Translations under genes and position numbers: made by a program
In this document: positions 1 to 12,732 of the stretch, one piece after another
How positions within the stretch are numbered: the stretch's first letter is position 1
Layout: every line of letters starts with the position of its first letter
Assembly: GCA_024362935.1 (NCBI GenBank)
Contig: JANCRA010000009.1
Location: 29,783,166-29,847,165 of the forward strand
Direction of reading: 5' to 3'
DNA: 64,000 nucleotides
DNA from: Setophaga petechia
Lineage: Eukaryota > Chordata > Aves > Passeriformes > Parulidae
Notes under the pieces: generated by a model
Told to the model about the DNA's origin: nothing
Seen by the model: only the letters and a program-made list of their open reading frames with translations
Database searches by the model: none

Positions 1-3000
1 ATTAAACTGAGGAGGAGGCAAACATTAGCTTTTGCTTCTTTTGATGTGATTTGTTGCATAGATCTTCCACAGCTCCCTGTGGGATTAGTCCCTGGCATTT
101 AGGTCTCTCTCTGCTCTCTCTGCTCCCTACCTCCCCATTAACCTGGTGACATGTATCTGCTAATAACAGAGGATATGCCTTCAAAATTCATCCAGGAGGC
201 TCAGAGAGAAGTCCTGCCTGATGTCTGCAGGGAGAGTAGTAAAGGAATTCAAGGGCTATTTTCAGGATTATTAAGTATTCTTCTTAGAAAGGAGATTAGC
301 TTCATGAAAATCACAGCTGGACTCTCTTTTTCAATTTTCGCATTAGATTTAAATTGACTGCAAGTTCAATAGCTCTGAAGGTAGAATACAGCTCACTACA
401 CTAAAAAATGGTCCCTTTTTGTTCAGCTTCAAGAGATGAGGGATATCAGCCTGTCCTTGGAAATGAGAAGCAGAAGTTCAACCAGAGAGGTCATCTAGTT
501 TCAGATGCAGACATGGATAAAAAGTACTCTCCTGACCTATAAGTCTTCTGTATTTATATTTAGCAAATTACTTCAAGCCTCCTTCATTCTTTGAACAGGA
601 ATAACTCTTACAAAAATCTTTAGTCACCTTTTCAATCTCCTCCTGAGGACAAGTTAAGAACAAGCCTGTCCTTCTTGTCTTAGTCCAAACTTCAATTAGA
701 AAACTCTTTTGATGCTGAGATCACTTTCTTTCATTGGAGAATTATTACAGCATTACTTTCATCCCAAGGGCAAATAATATATATTCATGTCCACAAAAAT
801 TTGTTCCAGCATTAGAATACATCTCATTCTGGACTTCCCTGACCTCCAGACCTAGTTTTGTCTTCCCTTACTTTTTTCATTTCAGCCCCTTACACTGATT
901 CTTTTTCTCCATCCTTTCTCTTGGTGGCAAGAGAAGTAGTCTGGGAGACCACCAATATTGCATCAGCACCTTTGATTGGTCACTTTCTCCAGGCTCTAGT
1001 GTAAAAGAAAGTAAAGCCCAAGCACTATGCTGAGCTCAGCACTGCCTTCACAGCTTTATAAAGCCAGACTGACATCAACAAAGCAAGTGAAGGTTCTAGT
1101 ATGGTTCTGGTAGGTTTTTCTTTGACAGTGGTCTTACTCATTCACCTTTTGATGGAAACCCTTTATTTACTAAATCTCTACTGTCTCAAGTAACAGCAGA
1201 AAAACCTTTTCTGAGCTTTACATTTTCATGTTTCACAGTAATTGCACAGGTATTTTTCTCTGAATTCTCTGGAGAGCATGCTTTTCATTTTTGTTTCTGC
1301 AATGCCAGGTATGGTTTTATGTGTGCCTTTGTTTGTTCCTGCATAACTTCCCATGCTTAGGGATATTGTGGGGGCAATTGGGAACCAGCAGAACAGGGTA
1401 ATTTAAATTTCTAATCTCTCTCACACATTAGCTCTTTAGGAAAGTTTGAGCCAGGCTACAAATATGCAGTTTATCTCTTCTCTGTCCTTTTTGTAAGCTG
1501 TTCTGTGATTTCTTGCAAAATTGCTGGATGCAGTCAGATTGCTCCTGCTTTTATTTCCCAGAACTGACTGCAGTAAACCTGCATATGCAATCCAGAGCTC
1601 TTGACAATAAAGGGAGGCTGTAGAGAACAATTAACATTTGAGATTTAAAGAGTGACTATTTGGATTTTTTTCCTGAATTCTGATCTAGTGCAAAGGGTCC
1701 AATTTCTGCATGTGCTTTTATCCTGGAGATTTTAATTAGGCATGTTGATGAGCATGTTAGGAGAGTGCAGGCCTCCTCTGCTAAAGTCCAGTGGCTTACA
1801 GAAAATCTGGAAAAGCAGGTTGAACTCTCTGACTTGCTGAAATTTTCAAAATATTTTTGGATAGTCTACTTTATCCTCTTGTTCTACAGTTTCTGATGAG
1901 TCACATGGGTGCAATAACAGTCTCTTTCCTCACAAGGCCGTTGGTTAGATATTTGCAATATAGAGTAGTTAAGTGATGATGGTGCCAAAGGACAGGTGAA
2001 AGGGGAAGAGGAGAATGGTCTGAGCCTCATCTTAAAATGACAGAGGTGAGGCAGAGCCCAAATCCCAAATCATCTGTCCCTGTGACTAATGTCAGACTAA
2101 TGTGTCTGTGCCCAATAGACTCTAGAAACTGAATTAGGAGCTGCAGGAACACAATGGCACATTCTTTTTTCTTGCTGTTCATATGCATTTCTCATAATCG
2201 TACAGGTTTCTGTGGTATCATATAAAAGTTATATAAAAATCAGGAACATATCAACATTACCTCTTCAGCACAAATGCAAACAGACCCTTTCTTTCCCCAG
2301 TTACGGCTGGTGGCAATAGCAAAAGGGATGCTTTTGTAGCTGCCTCAGGTGAGAGTACTGCTGTATTGGTTTAGTCCTCTCTCTCCTGTGTTTGTAAAGA
2401 TCTTTACTAGAGAGACAGTACTACTGTTATTGCTAATGAAATATTCCTAGCAGTGTGCCAAGCACATTAAGCATCTGCCAGCCAGAAATATTCACTCAGC
2501 AAGGTCCATTCTTACATTTCCAGCTGAATCAATGACAGAGCCATCTCTCCTTGGAGGAGAGATGACAATGAGCAAATAGACTCTTGGAAGGAGTGAGGAG
2601 TTGTGATAGGAAGATGTAACCAATCATCTGGCTGTGGACCTCTTCAATAATAGACAAGAAACACAGGGCTGCAACCCTCCTCTGCAGTTTGAATTCTAGA
2701 AAGCCTTTCAGCACAATTGTATGATGCGAATTCAATGCAATATAAGAACCAATTCGTGCTGGAAAAAGCTAGGCTGTGCAGATAGTGATTAGCAAAGCTA
2801 ACATTCTCCAGCACAGCCACAGCTGTGCTCACTGTCACCAGCTTTGGGACCCTCTGTGTTCCTTGCCCAGTCTTCACTGGCCTATCCCTTCTCTCTGCCC
2901 TGGGTCTCTTCTTGATGCAATACATGGTCATCTGCCTTTGCCTCCTACATGAATGCCTTGGGCAGACTGCTGGCCTGCTGGGTGTTTGAGGTTCAGCCCG

Positions 3001-4072
3001 GTTTCATGGGAATAGTGAGTTGCCTCCCCAAGGAGAGGAACTGGTGTCTTCTTACTACATCACAATAAAAATAAAGTAGTTGTTGCAAACTTCTAAAACT
3101 TTGTCAACTGCCCTTCTTCACATTGGAGAGAGTAATGCAGTCACTTCAATGAGCAGATGAGAAGCACTACTTAAGGTTTCAATGATCTACTCCTAGAGAA
3201 CAATCCTAAGACAGCAGTGAAAGTCTCCAAAATGCCAAAAAGCACTGAAGCATCACTTCAGATTTTTACCTTTTACTTTCAGAGTTAATACTTAACTTCT
3301 GAGAGAATTAATATTTTCCCTGAGCCCCAGTGTCAAAAAACCTCTATGTTTATGTGTGATAGTCCTCTATTGAAAAAAAAAATCAGCAAAAAAAAAGCTT
3401 GAAAACTATGACTGCTTCAAAATGTTGAATATTTATCAGAGCTGAAGTGTATGTCTTGACATGTCCTGACTACACACTGCTTTAACTGAGAAGATCCCTC
3501 AACCCCTATGAACTGGCACAACTGTAAGTTAAACTGCTAAAAACCTAAGCCTTTAGAGCAGTTTAAGACAACTAAACCCCTTAAAAGTCATTAGTACTAA
3601 AAGTTAAACAAAATTAAAAAGGTATCAGAGATTCTGTATTACAGCCACTTTAGCACTGCAACTTTCTCAAACACAAACATTTCCAGTTTAATGACCCCAT
3701 TGCAAATTTTTTGAAGGTGTGCACAAGAGTGAGGATCCCCGTTGTTATCTTTTGTGGATGATCAATCCTAATGTAGCCCACCACAAAAGTCAGATTTGAA
3801 GCTGCTGGAGTTATCCATCTTTTAATATTTATCCCAAGAGCAAACTTGACCAGCAAATATGAAATACTGTCTCACTGGTTTTGTTGATATACTTATGAAA
3901 AGGTTATATGTTTACTATTTTTTGACATCACTTGTGTCTGCATTTGTCAGAACTTTTCACATAAGTGTGTTAAGTAGCAAATTGAAGGGGATGTGTGATT
4001 GTATGAGGTGGCTTGAGGTTGATATGACCGCATAACTGATGAGTGGCAAATCCTCAGTCATTCCCAGTTTGT
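1..4072. other. Non-coding stretch, no gene seen
   Basis: No open frame here exceeds about 100 codons, and none shows a recognisable domain, exon structure or codon pattern. A perfect 14-bp palindrome (TGCTGAGCTCAGCA) sits at 1028-1041. At about 460-510 the wording around GAGGTCATCTAGTT resembles the antisense of a CR1 3' end, but the flanks do not support a firm call. Otherwise I see only ordinary AT-rich unique-looking sequence. Confidence 0.7.
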
Positions 4073-4095
4073 TCCTAGAACTCAGAGTTCTAGGA
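4073..4095. repeat. Short perfect inverted repeat
   Basis: Two perfectly complementary 10-base arms (TCCTAGAACT and AGTTCTAGGA) flank a 3-base loop. It is short enough to occur by chance in a 64 kb window, and no function is inferred. Confidence 0.6.
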
Positions 4096-5723
4096 GGAAA
4101 CACTCTGAAATACTTTTAAATAAGTGAAGTTTTTCCAAGGATCTTATGCTGGTATTTATTCAGCAGTAACGCCATCTTGCCTTACTGAACAAATTAACTG
4201 AGCTGCACAGGAAAAGTTACCATTGCTGCTCTGAGAGAGGAGGCAGGTGTCAGTTCAGAAGGATGGGAGGAAGAAGCAGGAGAATGGCAGCCAGATGTGC
4301 TGAGACCCTGCCCTTATTCACCAGGTGCCAGGGAAGGAATCTGGCCCTTTCTGCAACAGCAACAGCTCCAGCACTACCCTGAATTTTTGTGCTGGCCAAG
4401 CAGGCCCTGTGGCAATCAGCCCCCAGCACTCTGCTGCCCCAGGCAGTGCTGTGCTGTCCATGCTTGCAGTAGACCTGTACCCAGCTGCTCCAAGCTTGTG
4501 GCAGAATCACAGACCTGCTCCTACATCTTCTGTCAGAAGAAGAAAAATGTAACTAAAAGAGCCTATGCATCTCAAAAAATGCATTTTTGCCTTTTCTTTT
4601 TTGACACAATTATTATGATGAGAGGTTTAATATCTTGCCATAATGCTTGCTTTTCGCCACATATATGCTCTTTATTCACTGTGTAGTAATATTTTCATTC
4701 ACATAGGCCAGAGGGAGAGGGGATGAGAGGAAGAAGCTTGACATAAAGAAAATGATAATACTTTGAAGCTTAACAAGGAAAAGTCATAAGTCCCAGGGGA
4801 GACAGTTTAATAATGGAGTCCAGAGGTGGATGTGGCTTTCCAGCTGGTCACATTGACATCATCATTTCTGAATTGTTTCTCTATACTCTTCACACCACTG
4901 TCATGCCATAAATGGGAGCTGAATATAGTTGCAATGGTAGATCTGGCTTCTGAAAGGCTGCAGTGTTAATGGTAGTGTGTGAAGTACATTTCACAATGCA
5001 TTTGAGGTATTAAAAGGAAACTAAACAGTGGCAGCATCAAAATTTCACCTTAGTCCTCACAAGGATTATCTGATATAGCTGGAACATCAACTCCTTATCA
5101 GCCCTTTTCCACCTGAGAAACTACTGCTGGTGAAAAACTCACGACCACTAACTTGCCCTAAGAGAAAAATAGAGTAAATTATGTGCTGAACATGAACAAT
5201 AAACCCAGTTTTACTTTTGGACCTGGAGAGGAAAATCCTCTGCCTGTGGCTGACTTTCTTCTCTCTAGTGCCTGTCCTCTTTGCCTGAGGCCAGGCAGGT
5301 GCTTGTCACTGCTGTGAAACTTCGGACTGTGCTGGTTTCCACGTGAAAGGCTGGCACATTTTTTGCAGAATTTAGTTTGCAAACTCTAGGTTCCTTCTAA
5401 CCAGGGAGAGCTGAAGTGTTTCAGTCCTGCACTTTTTCAAATTTCCAGAAATACCGCAGTAATGACAAAGGTTCTTATAAGAAGCAGGGCAGCTTTGCAC
5501 TGACCTCCAAACAAGGCGAAGGAGTGAATGCACCAGAATGCTTTAATTTACAGTAAGATTTCTGATGTGGGAAGTGCACACATTTTGCATCATCTTGTTC
5601 TCAGAAATGGATGATAGTGAAGGTGGTTTTTTTTAAACTAAGGAAAAGAGGCCTGAGGGACACACCCAGCATGGAAAATTTCAGTCGGAATGATCAGGTC
5701 TAGTGAAGTTACAAGCAACTTCA
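4096..5723. other. Non-coding stretch, no gene seen
   Basis: Overlapping open frames of 129 codons (4297-4686, +), 86 codons (4250-4510, -) and 75 codons (4325-4552, +) cover the same bases. This is what a locally stop-poor, GC-richer patch produces by chance. None has a recognisable motif, and no repeat family is recognised. Confidence 0.65.
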
Positions 5724-5793
5724 GGGGGGAAAAATGGAAAAAAAAAAACAAACCAAAAAACCCCCCTCCCAAAAAAAAACCACCAAAGAAGAA
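5724..5793. repeat. A-rich/C-rich low-complexity tract
   Basis: Runs of A are broken by short C runs and a G6 run at the left edge. It is simple low-complexity DNA. The open frame reading across it on the minus strand (5638-5916) is a run of Phe/Gly/Leu caused by the low complexity, not a gene. Confidence 0.85.
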
Positions 5794-6465
5794 CTCTTGA
5801 AATGGAAATGATTGTGCAACCCTAACTGTGGGTGAAGGTAGCTGTTGCTGCCTAAGATGAGTACATTTGAGAGGCTGCCTTCTCAAATAAAAATAGGACA
5901 TTGTTTGGCATTCCATTCTTGAATAGTTTTAGCAAACACAGAAGGCTGAAGACTAGGAGAAACAAGGTAGATAAAAAGCAAAATAAACCAAAGGCCTACA
6001 GTAAGTTGAGAGAATATTCACATTTTCCATACAAACTGACAGGATGTCACAGTTTCTGGAGCATGGCAGGGCTATATGTTCCTGGTTTTAGCAGAAAGGT
6101 TATAAAAATTCAGTGACTGAGTTTCTAGGTCATAATGCAAGCTGTCATGTATTTTTCTTTCTGCCTTTCAAAGTGTGATGACTTCTCTGTTTCATTTAAG
6201 TTCTGAAGAACTCCTTTTAACTTTTCAGGCATGCTCCTCATCCAGGTTAAGTGCAATAGCATTCATGAGAGGTCAGGATCTAGCCTATTTAGCATCCTCT
6301 TCACTGATAGCTTACAAATACAATTTGGAGTTTAAGATACTTTGCATGCATAGTCTATCATTTTCCATCCAAGTTGCCATTATTGGATAATTAAACAGGA
6401 CAGGAGAATAAAATGTACTTGAATTAAAAGGTTTGGACTCGCCACTAAGTCACAAATCACTACAT
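5794..6465. other. Non-coding stretch, no gene seen
   Basis: There are only short open frames (71 codons or less) and no recognisable repeat. It leads into the inverted AP-1 motif pair at 6466-6495. Confidence 0.65.
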
Positions 6466-6495
6466 GATGAGTCATTTGTCATTAAATGACTCATC
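6466..6495. promoter_or_regulatory. Inverted pair of AP-1-like motifs in a perfect hairpin
   Basis: Two perfect 12-base arms (6466-6477 and 6484-6495) surround a 6-base spacer. Each arm holds a consensus AP-1/TRE heptamer: TGAGTCA at 6468-6474 and TGACTCA at 6487-6493. AP-1 and small Maf/CNC dimers are known to bind this heptamer. Two consensus sites facing each other 12 bases apart could form a composite enhancer element. The match may also be fortuitous, since no promoter or gene is visible nearby. Regulatory function is inferred from the motif alone. Confidence 0.35.
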
Positions 6496-9400
6496 TACCA
6501 TTAATCAAGGCTTGCAATTTTATTATACTTTTCCCTAAGACACAAAAGAGACGGATAATTTGTCACTGCTGAGTATTGCACTTAAAATGTTTAATTTTTT
6601 TTCAGTAGCTATATACACATGTGATGGTTCTTTGTATTTATTTTCTGTCTCAGTCTCTCCAAAAAGCATGTAATCCTCTTCAAACCTCTTGTTCTAATAG
6701 AAATCTTAACCTGCCACAATGAATTAAGCAACATTTTACCTTCTCACAAAGTAAAAAAGCATTTATGTGTCTCCTTAGACCACATCCACTTCTGGAAGTT
6801 TGATGTTAATAAAGATTTGAACTTGTTAATCTTACTTCAGCAAAGCTTCTGTTCATCCTACCTAGCTGCAAGTTCAGGTCAGCTGCAAATGAAGTGAAGG
6901 CCTGTGTCAAGCCAGGAGACAAAATTGCTGACTGTGGTGTGGCTGTGCTTCTCTGAGCTCTGAGGGTTGATTAACCCAGCCCTGGAGACTGTGCATCAAA
7001 GCAATGCAAAGTCCTCTGCGGATCATGAAAGGAGGCAGTCAGGGAAGAGCTGGTCCCAGGTTGCACCACCACCAAGATTAACCTTCTAGATATCTGACAA
7101 GGGTGGAACAAATCCTCTTTTCTCTGTGCCTGCCCAGGGAAGCATTCATTTCTTGTGTAATGTTTTTCTGTACCTTTGTGTTAGTCTGGAAGGCCTTCTA
7201 CATAGAGTAGAGAAGCAACAACACTGGAAAGAAGGTGTTGTGCAAGGATTTTTCTTGCGTGGAGTGGGTGCCCCCAGCAATAAGCTGCAGTGACTCTAAT
7301 AAGACAGTGATGCCACCTTGAAAAGGCACAGGTTGGGAAAACCATTGAATTCTCAGGGAAATCTGTATATGTGGTGGATACTGATGAAAGTTTGGCTTGT
7401 CAGCTCCTAAAGCAAAGCAATATATCTGCATTTCAGTAGACTGCCCATGCTTAGACCTGATGCATTCCTGGATCTGTGTACGAGAAGCTTTTTCAGTCAC
7501 ATTGTATTTTCTTGCCCCAAGGATTGTAAGGTTTAGTAGCCGCTGAGGACTTCTGCAAAGATGCAAAATACCTGGAGGATACAGTTCTCCCATGCCCTAC
7601 TTTTCTTTAAGAAACCTGGGGCAGCTAGGATGCTTGCACAAGACACTCAGGGCCACCAGAGCACTAGTCCCATTTGCTCTGGGACTGAATCCTTGGATAT
7701 CCCTGCTTCACCAGTAGCACACTGTCATCAGCAGGCTGTGAGGCATCACTGCCTGTGCTCAGACTCACTGCCACCCTGTGCCCAGCCACACAGTACAGCC
7801 AAGGCACTGTGCATTCAACACAGCCCATCTGCATGTCAAGTAATCTAAATGTACCCCTGGATTTTTAACCATCCTTCCCAAGACTCTCCTTGTTGCACTG
7901 CTGACCAGTTTGTCCATGGCTCTTGAAAACACACACATTCTTTATTCTTTGTTAAAATACACAAGCTTCTGAACTTTGATATGTTAATCCTGAAAGAAAA
8001 AAGAAGATACAGGAGCAAGCCACCTGAAGAAATGTAAGCCACAGCCTGTCAGTGAGTGTTTAGGTGCCTGTATTCCTTCTTGGATTTGGCCATTTGCCTG
8101 GCAGCACTCACCATCAGACTTAGCTTTTCACCAACTGTTTCCTACAAGTCACAGTGAAAGCAAACTCCCACAGACTTCCACAGGGTTCTGCCAGTGTAAG
8201 GCCATATTTTTTCAAAGCAATCCTCCAGCAATGGTAAGAAGAGAGTTGGTAGAAAGTCTAGGCTGGGGATGTTCTTCCTTGAATAATTAAATAATTGGCA
8301 ATGGCATTCTTGGTGGTGTTATTAAAACCCCATGACTCAGGTATGGCTGTGAAAATGTTAAGGACCTGATTTACTTTACTGATAGAAGAGCTGATTTGTG
8401 TGCTTGGGATATTCTCTTTGCAGAGTCAGAACAATTCAAACTCTTTATCTTCACTACTTACCTCTAGCTAGGTTTACTTTTTGCTCTCCGCAGGAGTGGA
8501 AAGTTTTAAATTAACACATTATACCCTGAATTTGAGAAGGAAATCATGCTGCTAGTTCTTTATTTTCAGAATCTTGTAGCTATACTACAGTGATGTTTTG
8601 ACCTTTTATTTAGGATAGTTCTGTAAACAAATGGGGTGAGCACATGCATGATCTTTGCAAGTAGATGCTTTAATATGTTTTGTGCCTCAATGTGACGTTG
8701 TGGGGTGCTCACAATCTTGCCAAAAACTCAATTACCTGAGTCAGCACTCATTTGCAAATACAGAGCCTGAGACCTGGTCCTTAAGGGCTCTCTTTGTTTG
8801 GTGAGCATGCAATTTATTTTTTTAAACTGGCACAAATTTTCCCATAACAAATAATGCATTTTATTTCAGAAGACGTACTAGGTCAATGGTTTGGACTGAT
8901 GAAAGATTAAAATAGTAACATGTTCTAATGAAAACAATTCAGAGCTGGAAAAGCCTGGTATGGAGGAAAAAACAACCAACCAAACCCCATGCATACCTAG
9001 AAAAAGTGCTATTATACCCCAGCTCCAACAACTTGACTCCCTTTTCCCCTGCAATAGGCAAAATTGTGATTCTTCTCTGTTCCACTGGCAGAAGAAAAAG
9101 GTGATTCTGGCTGATTTGCAGTATTCAGCATTTGAACATTTGAACCTTTCCCAATTCAAATGTCAGAAAAGTGTGGCACTATCATTAAGCCTTGTGAATG
9201 AGGAGCCAGTAAGATTTCAAGGAATATGGGATGAGTGTTTCCTTCTCTTCCTCCTCTAGTCTAATGCCATTTGTCTGTCTTCTTAAGATCACGCTGCCCT
9301 GTCCTTTACTGAACTGCTGCCCTTCCTGGTGCTCTCAATCACCTTCTGTGACAAGCCTACACTCACTTGCTGCAGCACCTTGTGTTTAATTTGGCCACCA

Positions 9401-12400
9401 GTGGTTAACTCAGAAGTGCCATTTCTGGGCCAGCTCCACTTGGAACCACCAACACCACTTCCAAGCCTTGACAACAACTGGCATTTTGTACACACTCAGT
9501 GCCATATTTCAGAATAGCTGGGACTCACAGAAGCCTGGCAGAGGTGCTGAAGTCCCTACTGTTGCCTGCACAGACACCTGTGCAACACCAGACAACACGG
9601 GTGAAGAGGCCTTGCAAACACTCACACTCCTTCAACCCTTTCCCTAACCCACCCACCTACCACTACAGGTCTGTGTCCCTAGTTCTCTCCCCCTTCATCT
9701 GCTCTGTGTACCTTCAAGGAGATCTCAGTTGCTGCTAGTCTCTTTGTGCTGGGCCAGTGCTTGTGCACTCTCCCCACCTTCCCCTCCATGAGAACTCCCA
9801 GGGCAATCCCCATACCCAAGCAGGACTCAGGATCTTGCCCCTAAGTTCGCATTCCATCTCCTCTGCACCTTTGGAAAGACCGAGGTACGTACACACGACA
9901 AGGGTATCAGCTGCAAGACTTTCTCCTGTCATTTCATGTGTGAGTAAGAGCTTCCAGTCTTCCTGCCACAAAACTGAAATTAATTTGTTGCATGCTGTTA
10001 GAGTGTAACTATTAAGTCCTGCAATTGCTCCATATCAGAGGTGGGTAAGTGAATGTTTACCAGATACTGGTACTTTGGAGTTCGCTCAATATTATTAGAT
10101 AGATCGGCATAATAAACCACTTAGGAACGCTTTGATTGAAAGGCTGCACATATATTTCAGATCTAAAATGTCCATGGTACCAGAATATTTGCTTATGTGC
10201 ACGCTTCCAGATTGCCATGCACAGCAATATTCTTCCTGGATTTCCCTTGAGCTCTGCTAAATCAGGAATTTTAGAGTTCAGTGTCAGCTGGCTTTGCCCT
10301 ACACATTGCCACAGCCCATTCATGAAGGAAAAAAGCTATTTATTTTTTGCTTAAATTTAATATTAGAATTTAAATAAAGCAACATTTCCAGCAACACTGT
10401 GTACAGTACAAATCTTCAAGGATTTGTAATGTACTTGCTTCAACGTGATCTTGTTCTCAGAGAGGAACTTCCCTGTAAACTATGCCATTACACTTCACCA
10501 GGTATTTTACCTTTGAACCGGGTTGGACCTGCTGTTACTGGAAATAAGTAATTGTACTAACTGGATGGTTAGTTCCCAGAATAGTCATTTTATAACTAGG
10601 GAGAGTACTTCAACTGCAGCCTTTCAAATCTCTGACTATATTATAACTTAACTACTTGGCAGCATTCAGGGGATAAAACCCCCCTGAGTGCCACCTTAGT
10701 AAGTTCTTATTAGTGATGCTAATATTTGGGTTTCTGGACAAAAGATGATTACAGGATAAATTATATTGGGATAACATCATGTGGCAGATTAAAACTGAAA
10801 CAAACTGCTAATGCTGTAAAGAATGATCTATTTATAGGCCTGAATCCACTTCTAAAACAAGAAGAGAAAAATTTCTGAAAAGTTTTCTCATTTTATGTAC
10901 TACTGTGTACAAGTAACACACATGGTTTCTGTTGGGCATTTTTCCAAAGGAAAAGGAAATCAAAAGAGGCAAAACCAGGTGAAATACATCTTCCTTTAAA
11001 CCCAGGCATTATTATTAAGGGTTTAGGGTTTTGTTTGGAATTGCAGTGCTAGTCTGGTAAAATTACCACTAAATCAACATAATTGCTGCCATGGAATTTG
11101 TTCTTAGTACAGTGAAACACAATAGGGCTTGTTGCTCTGCTATCTCTTCTGCCCTTGCCTGGATATATTCTGCACCATGACGGCAATATAATGGACTTCT
11201 ATCCTTGGGCATCATCTCTTTGATATTTGCCTTCCAAATTAACCATGCTATCTGAGGCCCACCAAATTCTATGGGGAAAAAAATTGAGGAAGTAGAATTT
11301 GACTTGCAGAGCTTTTAAGGAGGTTTATGTGGAAGGCTTAATGCAGGTCAATGAAGAGTTTAGAGAACTGTAGAACTGTCTATTTCTTTTTAAGATTCTT
11401 TTCATGTTATATAAACTTCATTGACAGAGTCCAGCATGTCTGTGCTCCCAAAATGATATGCCAGGAATCAATCTGATATGATTTTATTTTTGGTGCAAGG
11501 TGACAGACAAAGGGGTGACAGTACTGGATAATACAGGAAAAAGAGAAGACACGGAGGGCCAGGGTGTGTTGCAGTTTCTGGTCTGCCATTTCTTTCACAA
11601 CCCAAATCACATCTTTGACCTCAGCCTGCACTGACACAAACAAGCTGGTTTTAAACTGGCTAACAAAGCTACAGATAAAGGCACAAGTAGCCAAGTCTCT
11701 TGTCAGCACCAGAGCAAGCACCGGGCTGATGGAATTGTGCTACTGTGTACCTGCTGCCTCATCCAAAAGTAGTCTAAGTCCAGCTTTATCAGCCACCACT
11801 TTCTCCTTGGGAATAGCCCCACCTTTCTGTTACGAAGCGATTGTCCTTTTTATGTCTCTGTCTTCCAGTTTCTTATTCATAAACCTTGTCTACTATTACT
11901 GCCATGAAGAAAAAATGCTTGAAACAACTTTCATACCTTGGACGAAAGAAACCCTGACACCCAGCTGACCTGAAATGTGACGGAGTTCAGTCCTTTTGTC
12001 CTTTACTGCCTTTCAAGTGGTCATTTTATGATATGCTGTCCCATTGTTTTCCCTACAAAAGAGAAGGCAGAGTGACATTTCCTACCCTTTCACTCTCCAA
12101 ACTGACAGCAGTTCACCCCTGTGGTGACTCTTTTTTCCCTTCGGCAGACAGGTAATTTACACAGAGTATGTGCTCTGGACAAGTGATGGACAAGTGCCAC
12201 AGTGGTCAGGGAAAACATCTGAAACCCTAGACATCATTCTGAGCTTCAGAGGGCACCCATCTCTTCTCACAACAAAAATAGGCCAGAAATACTGTAAGAA
12301 TAGACCTCTCTCATGGGGTTTTGGCATATCAGCTCCTGTTTGAGGCCAGAAATGTCTGAAAAATTGAGAGAGGTCTCAATTAAGAGGAAGGTTAAAAGAA

Positions 12401-12413
12401 ATTTTGGTGCTCA
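6496..12413. other. Non-coding stretch, no gene seen
   Basis: Several open frames of 90-134 codons occur, for example 7198-7593 (-) and 11564-11968 (+). They overlap frames on the other strand and show no domain, signal peptide or splice-flanked exon I can defend. A weak imperfect stem occurs near 10660-10695. No young transposable element is seen in this roughly 6 kb. Confidence 0.65.
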
Positions 12414-12496
12414 TAGGAGAGGAGACATAAAAAGGAGAAGGAGACAAGTGGAAAAAAAAGGATGAAAGAGGAAGGGGAAGGAGGAAAAGGAAAGGA
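12414..12496 (+). repeat. Purine-rich tract
   Basis: About 80 bases are made almost entirely of A and G (GGAGA, GGAAG and AAAAGG units). Such tracts are common simple-sequence DNA and can adopt triplex-like structures. No function is inferred. Confidence 0.8.
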
Positions 12497-12621
12497 CCTT
12501 GATGTTTTAAAGAAGGATTTGGATTTGGGTTTATTTTAAAATTATTTTGGTCATCTCCAAGAGCTACTAAGTGTCAGTCATCAGAACAAGCACTTCCCAA
12601 GGCCCTAGCTCTCCTCCTCCT

Positions 12622-12732
12622 AAAGCAGCATCGAAAAGATCAAACCACCAAACATTTTATCTTCCTTAATGTAACAGGTAAACACACTGTAAATGGAGTT
12701 GGTGAAGTTGGAGCAGACCAGCCTGCATGCCT
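12622..12732 (+). repeat. Local duplication, copy 1
   Basis: This segment recurs at 17112-17221 in the same orientation, about 4.49 kb away. Over the core (12627-12732 against 17116-17221) there are 3 substitutions in 106 bases: 12633 G/T, 12662 T/C and 12723 C/T. A further 1-base gap lies just upstream. Identity stops abruptly after GCATGCCT in both copies. I see no target-site duplication, terminal repeat or poly(A). One forward frame is open across both copies, and each contains a CAG|GTAAAC string resembling a splice donor, but the encoded peptide matches no family I know. It may be a short dispersed repeat or a local templated duplication. Confidence 0.9.

Noticed and set aside
430..520. 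Possible antisense CR1 3' end (GAGGTCATCTAGTT)
   Set aside because: Only one block matches; the expected neighbouring blocks are missing.
1028..1041. 14-bp perfect palindrome TGCTGAGCTCAGCA as a binding site
   Set aside because: A single short palindrome is not enough to infer a regulator, and it is expected occasionally by chance in 64 kb.
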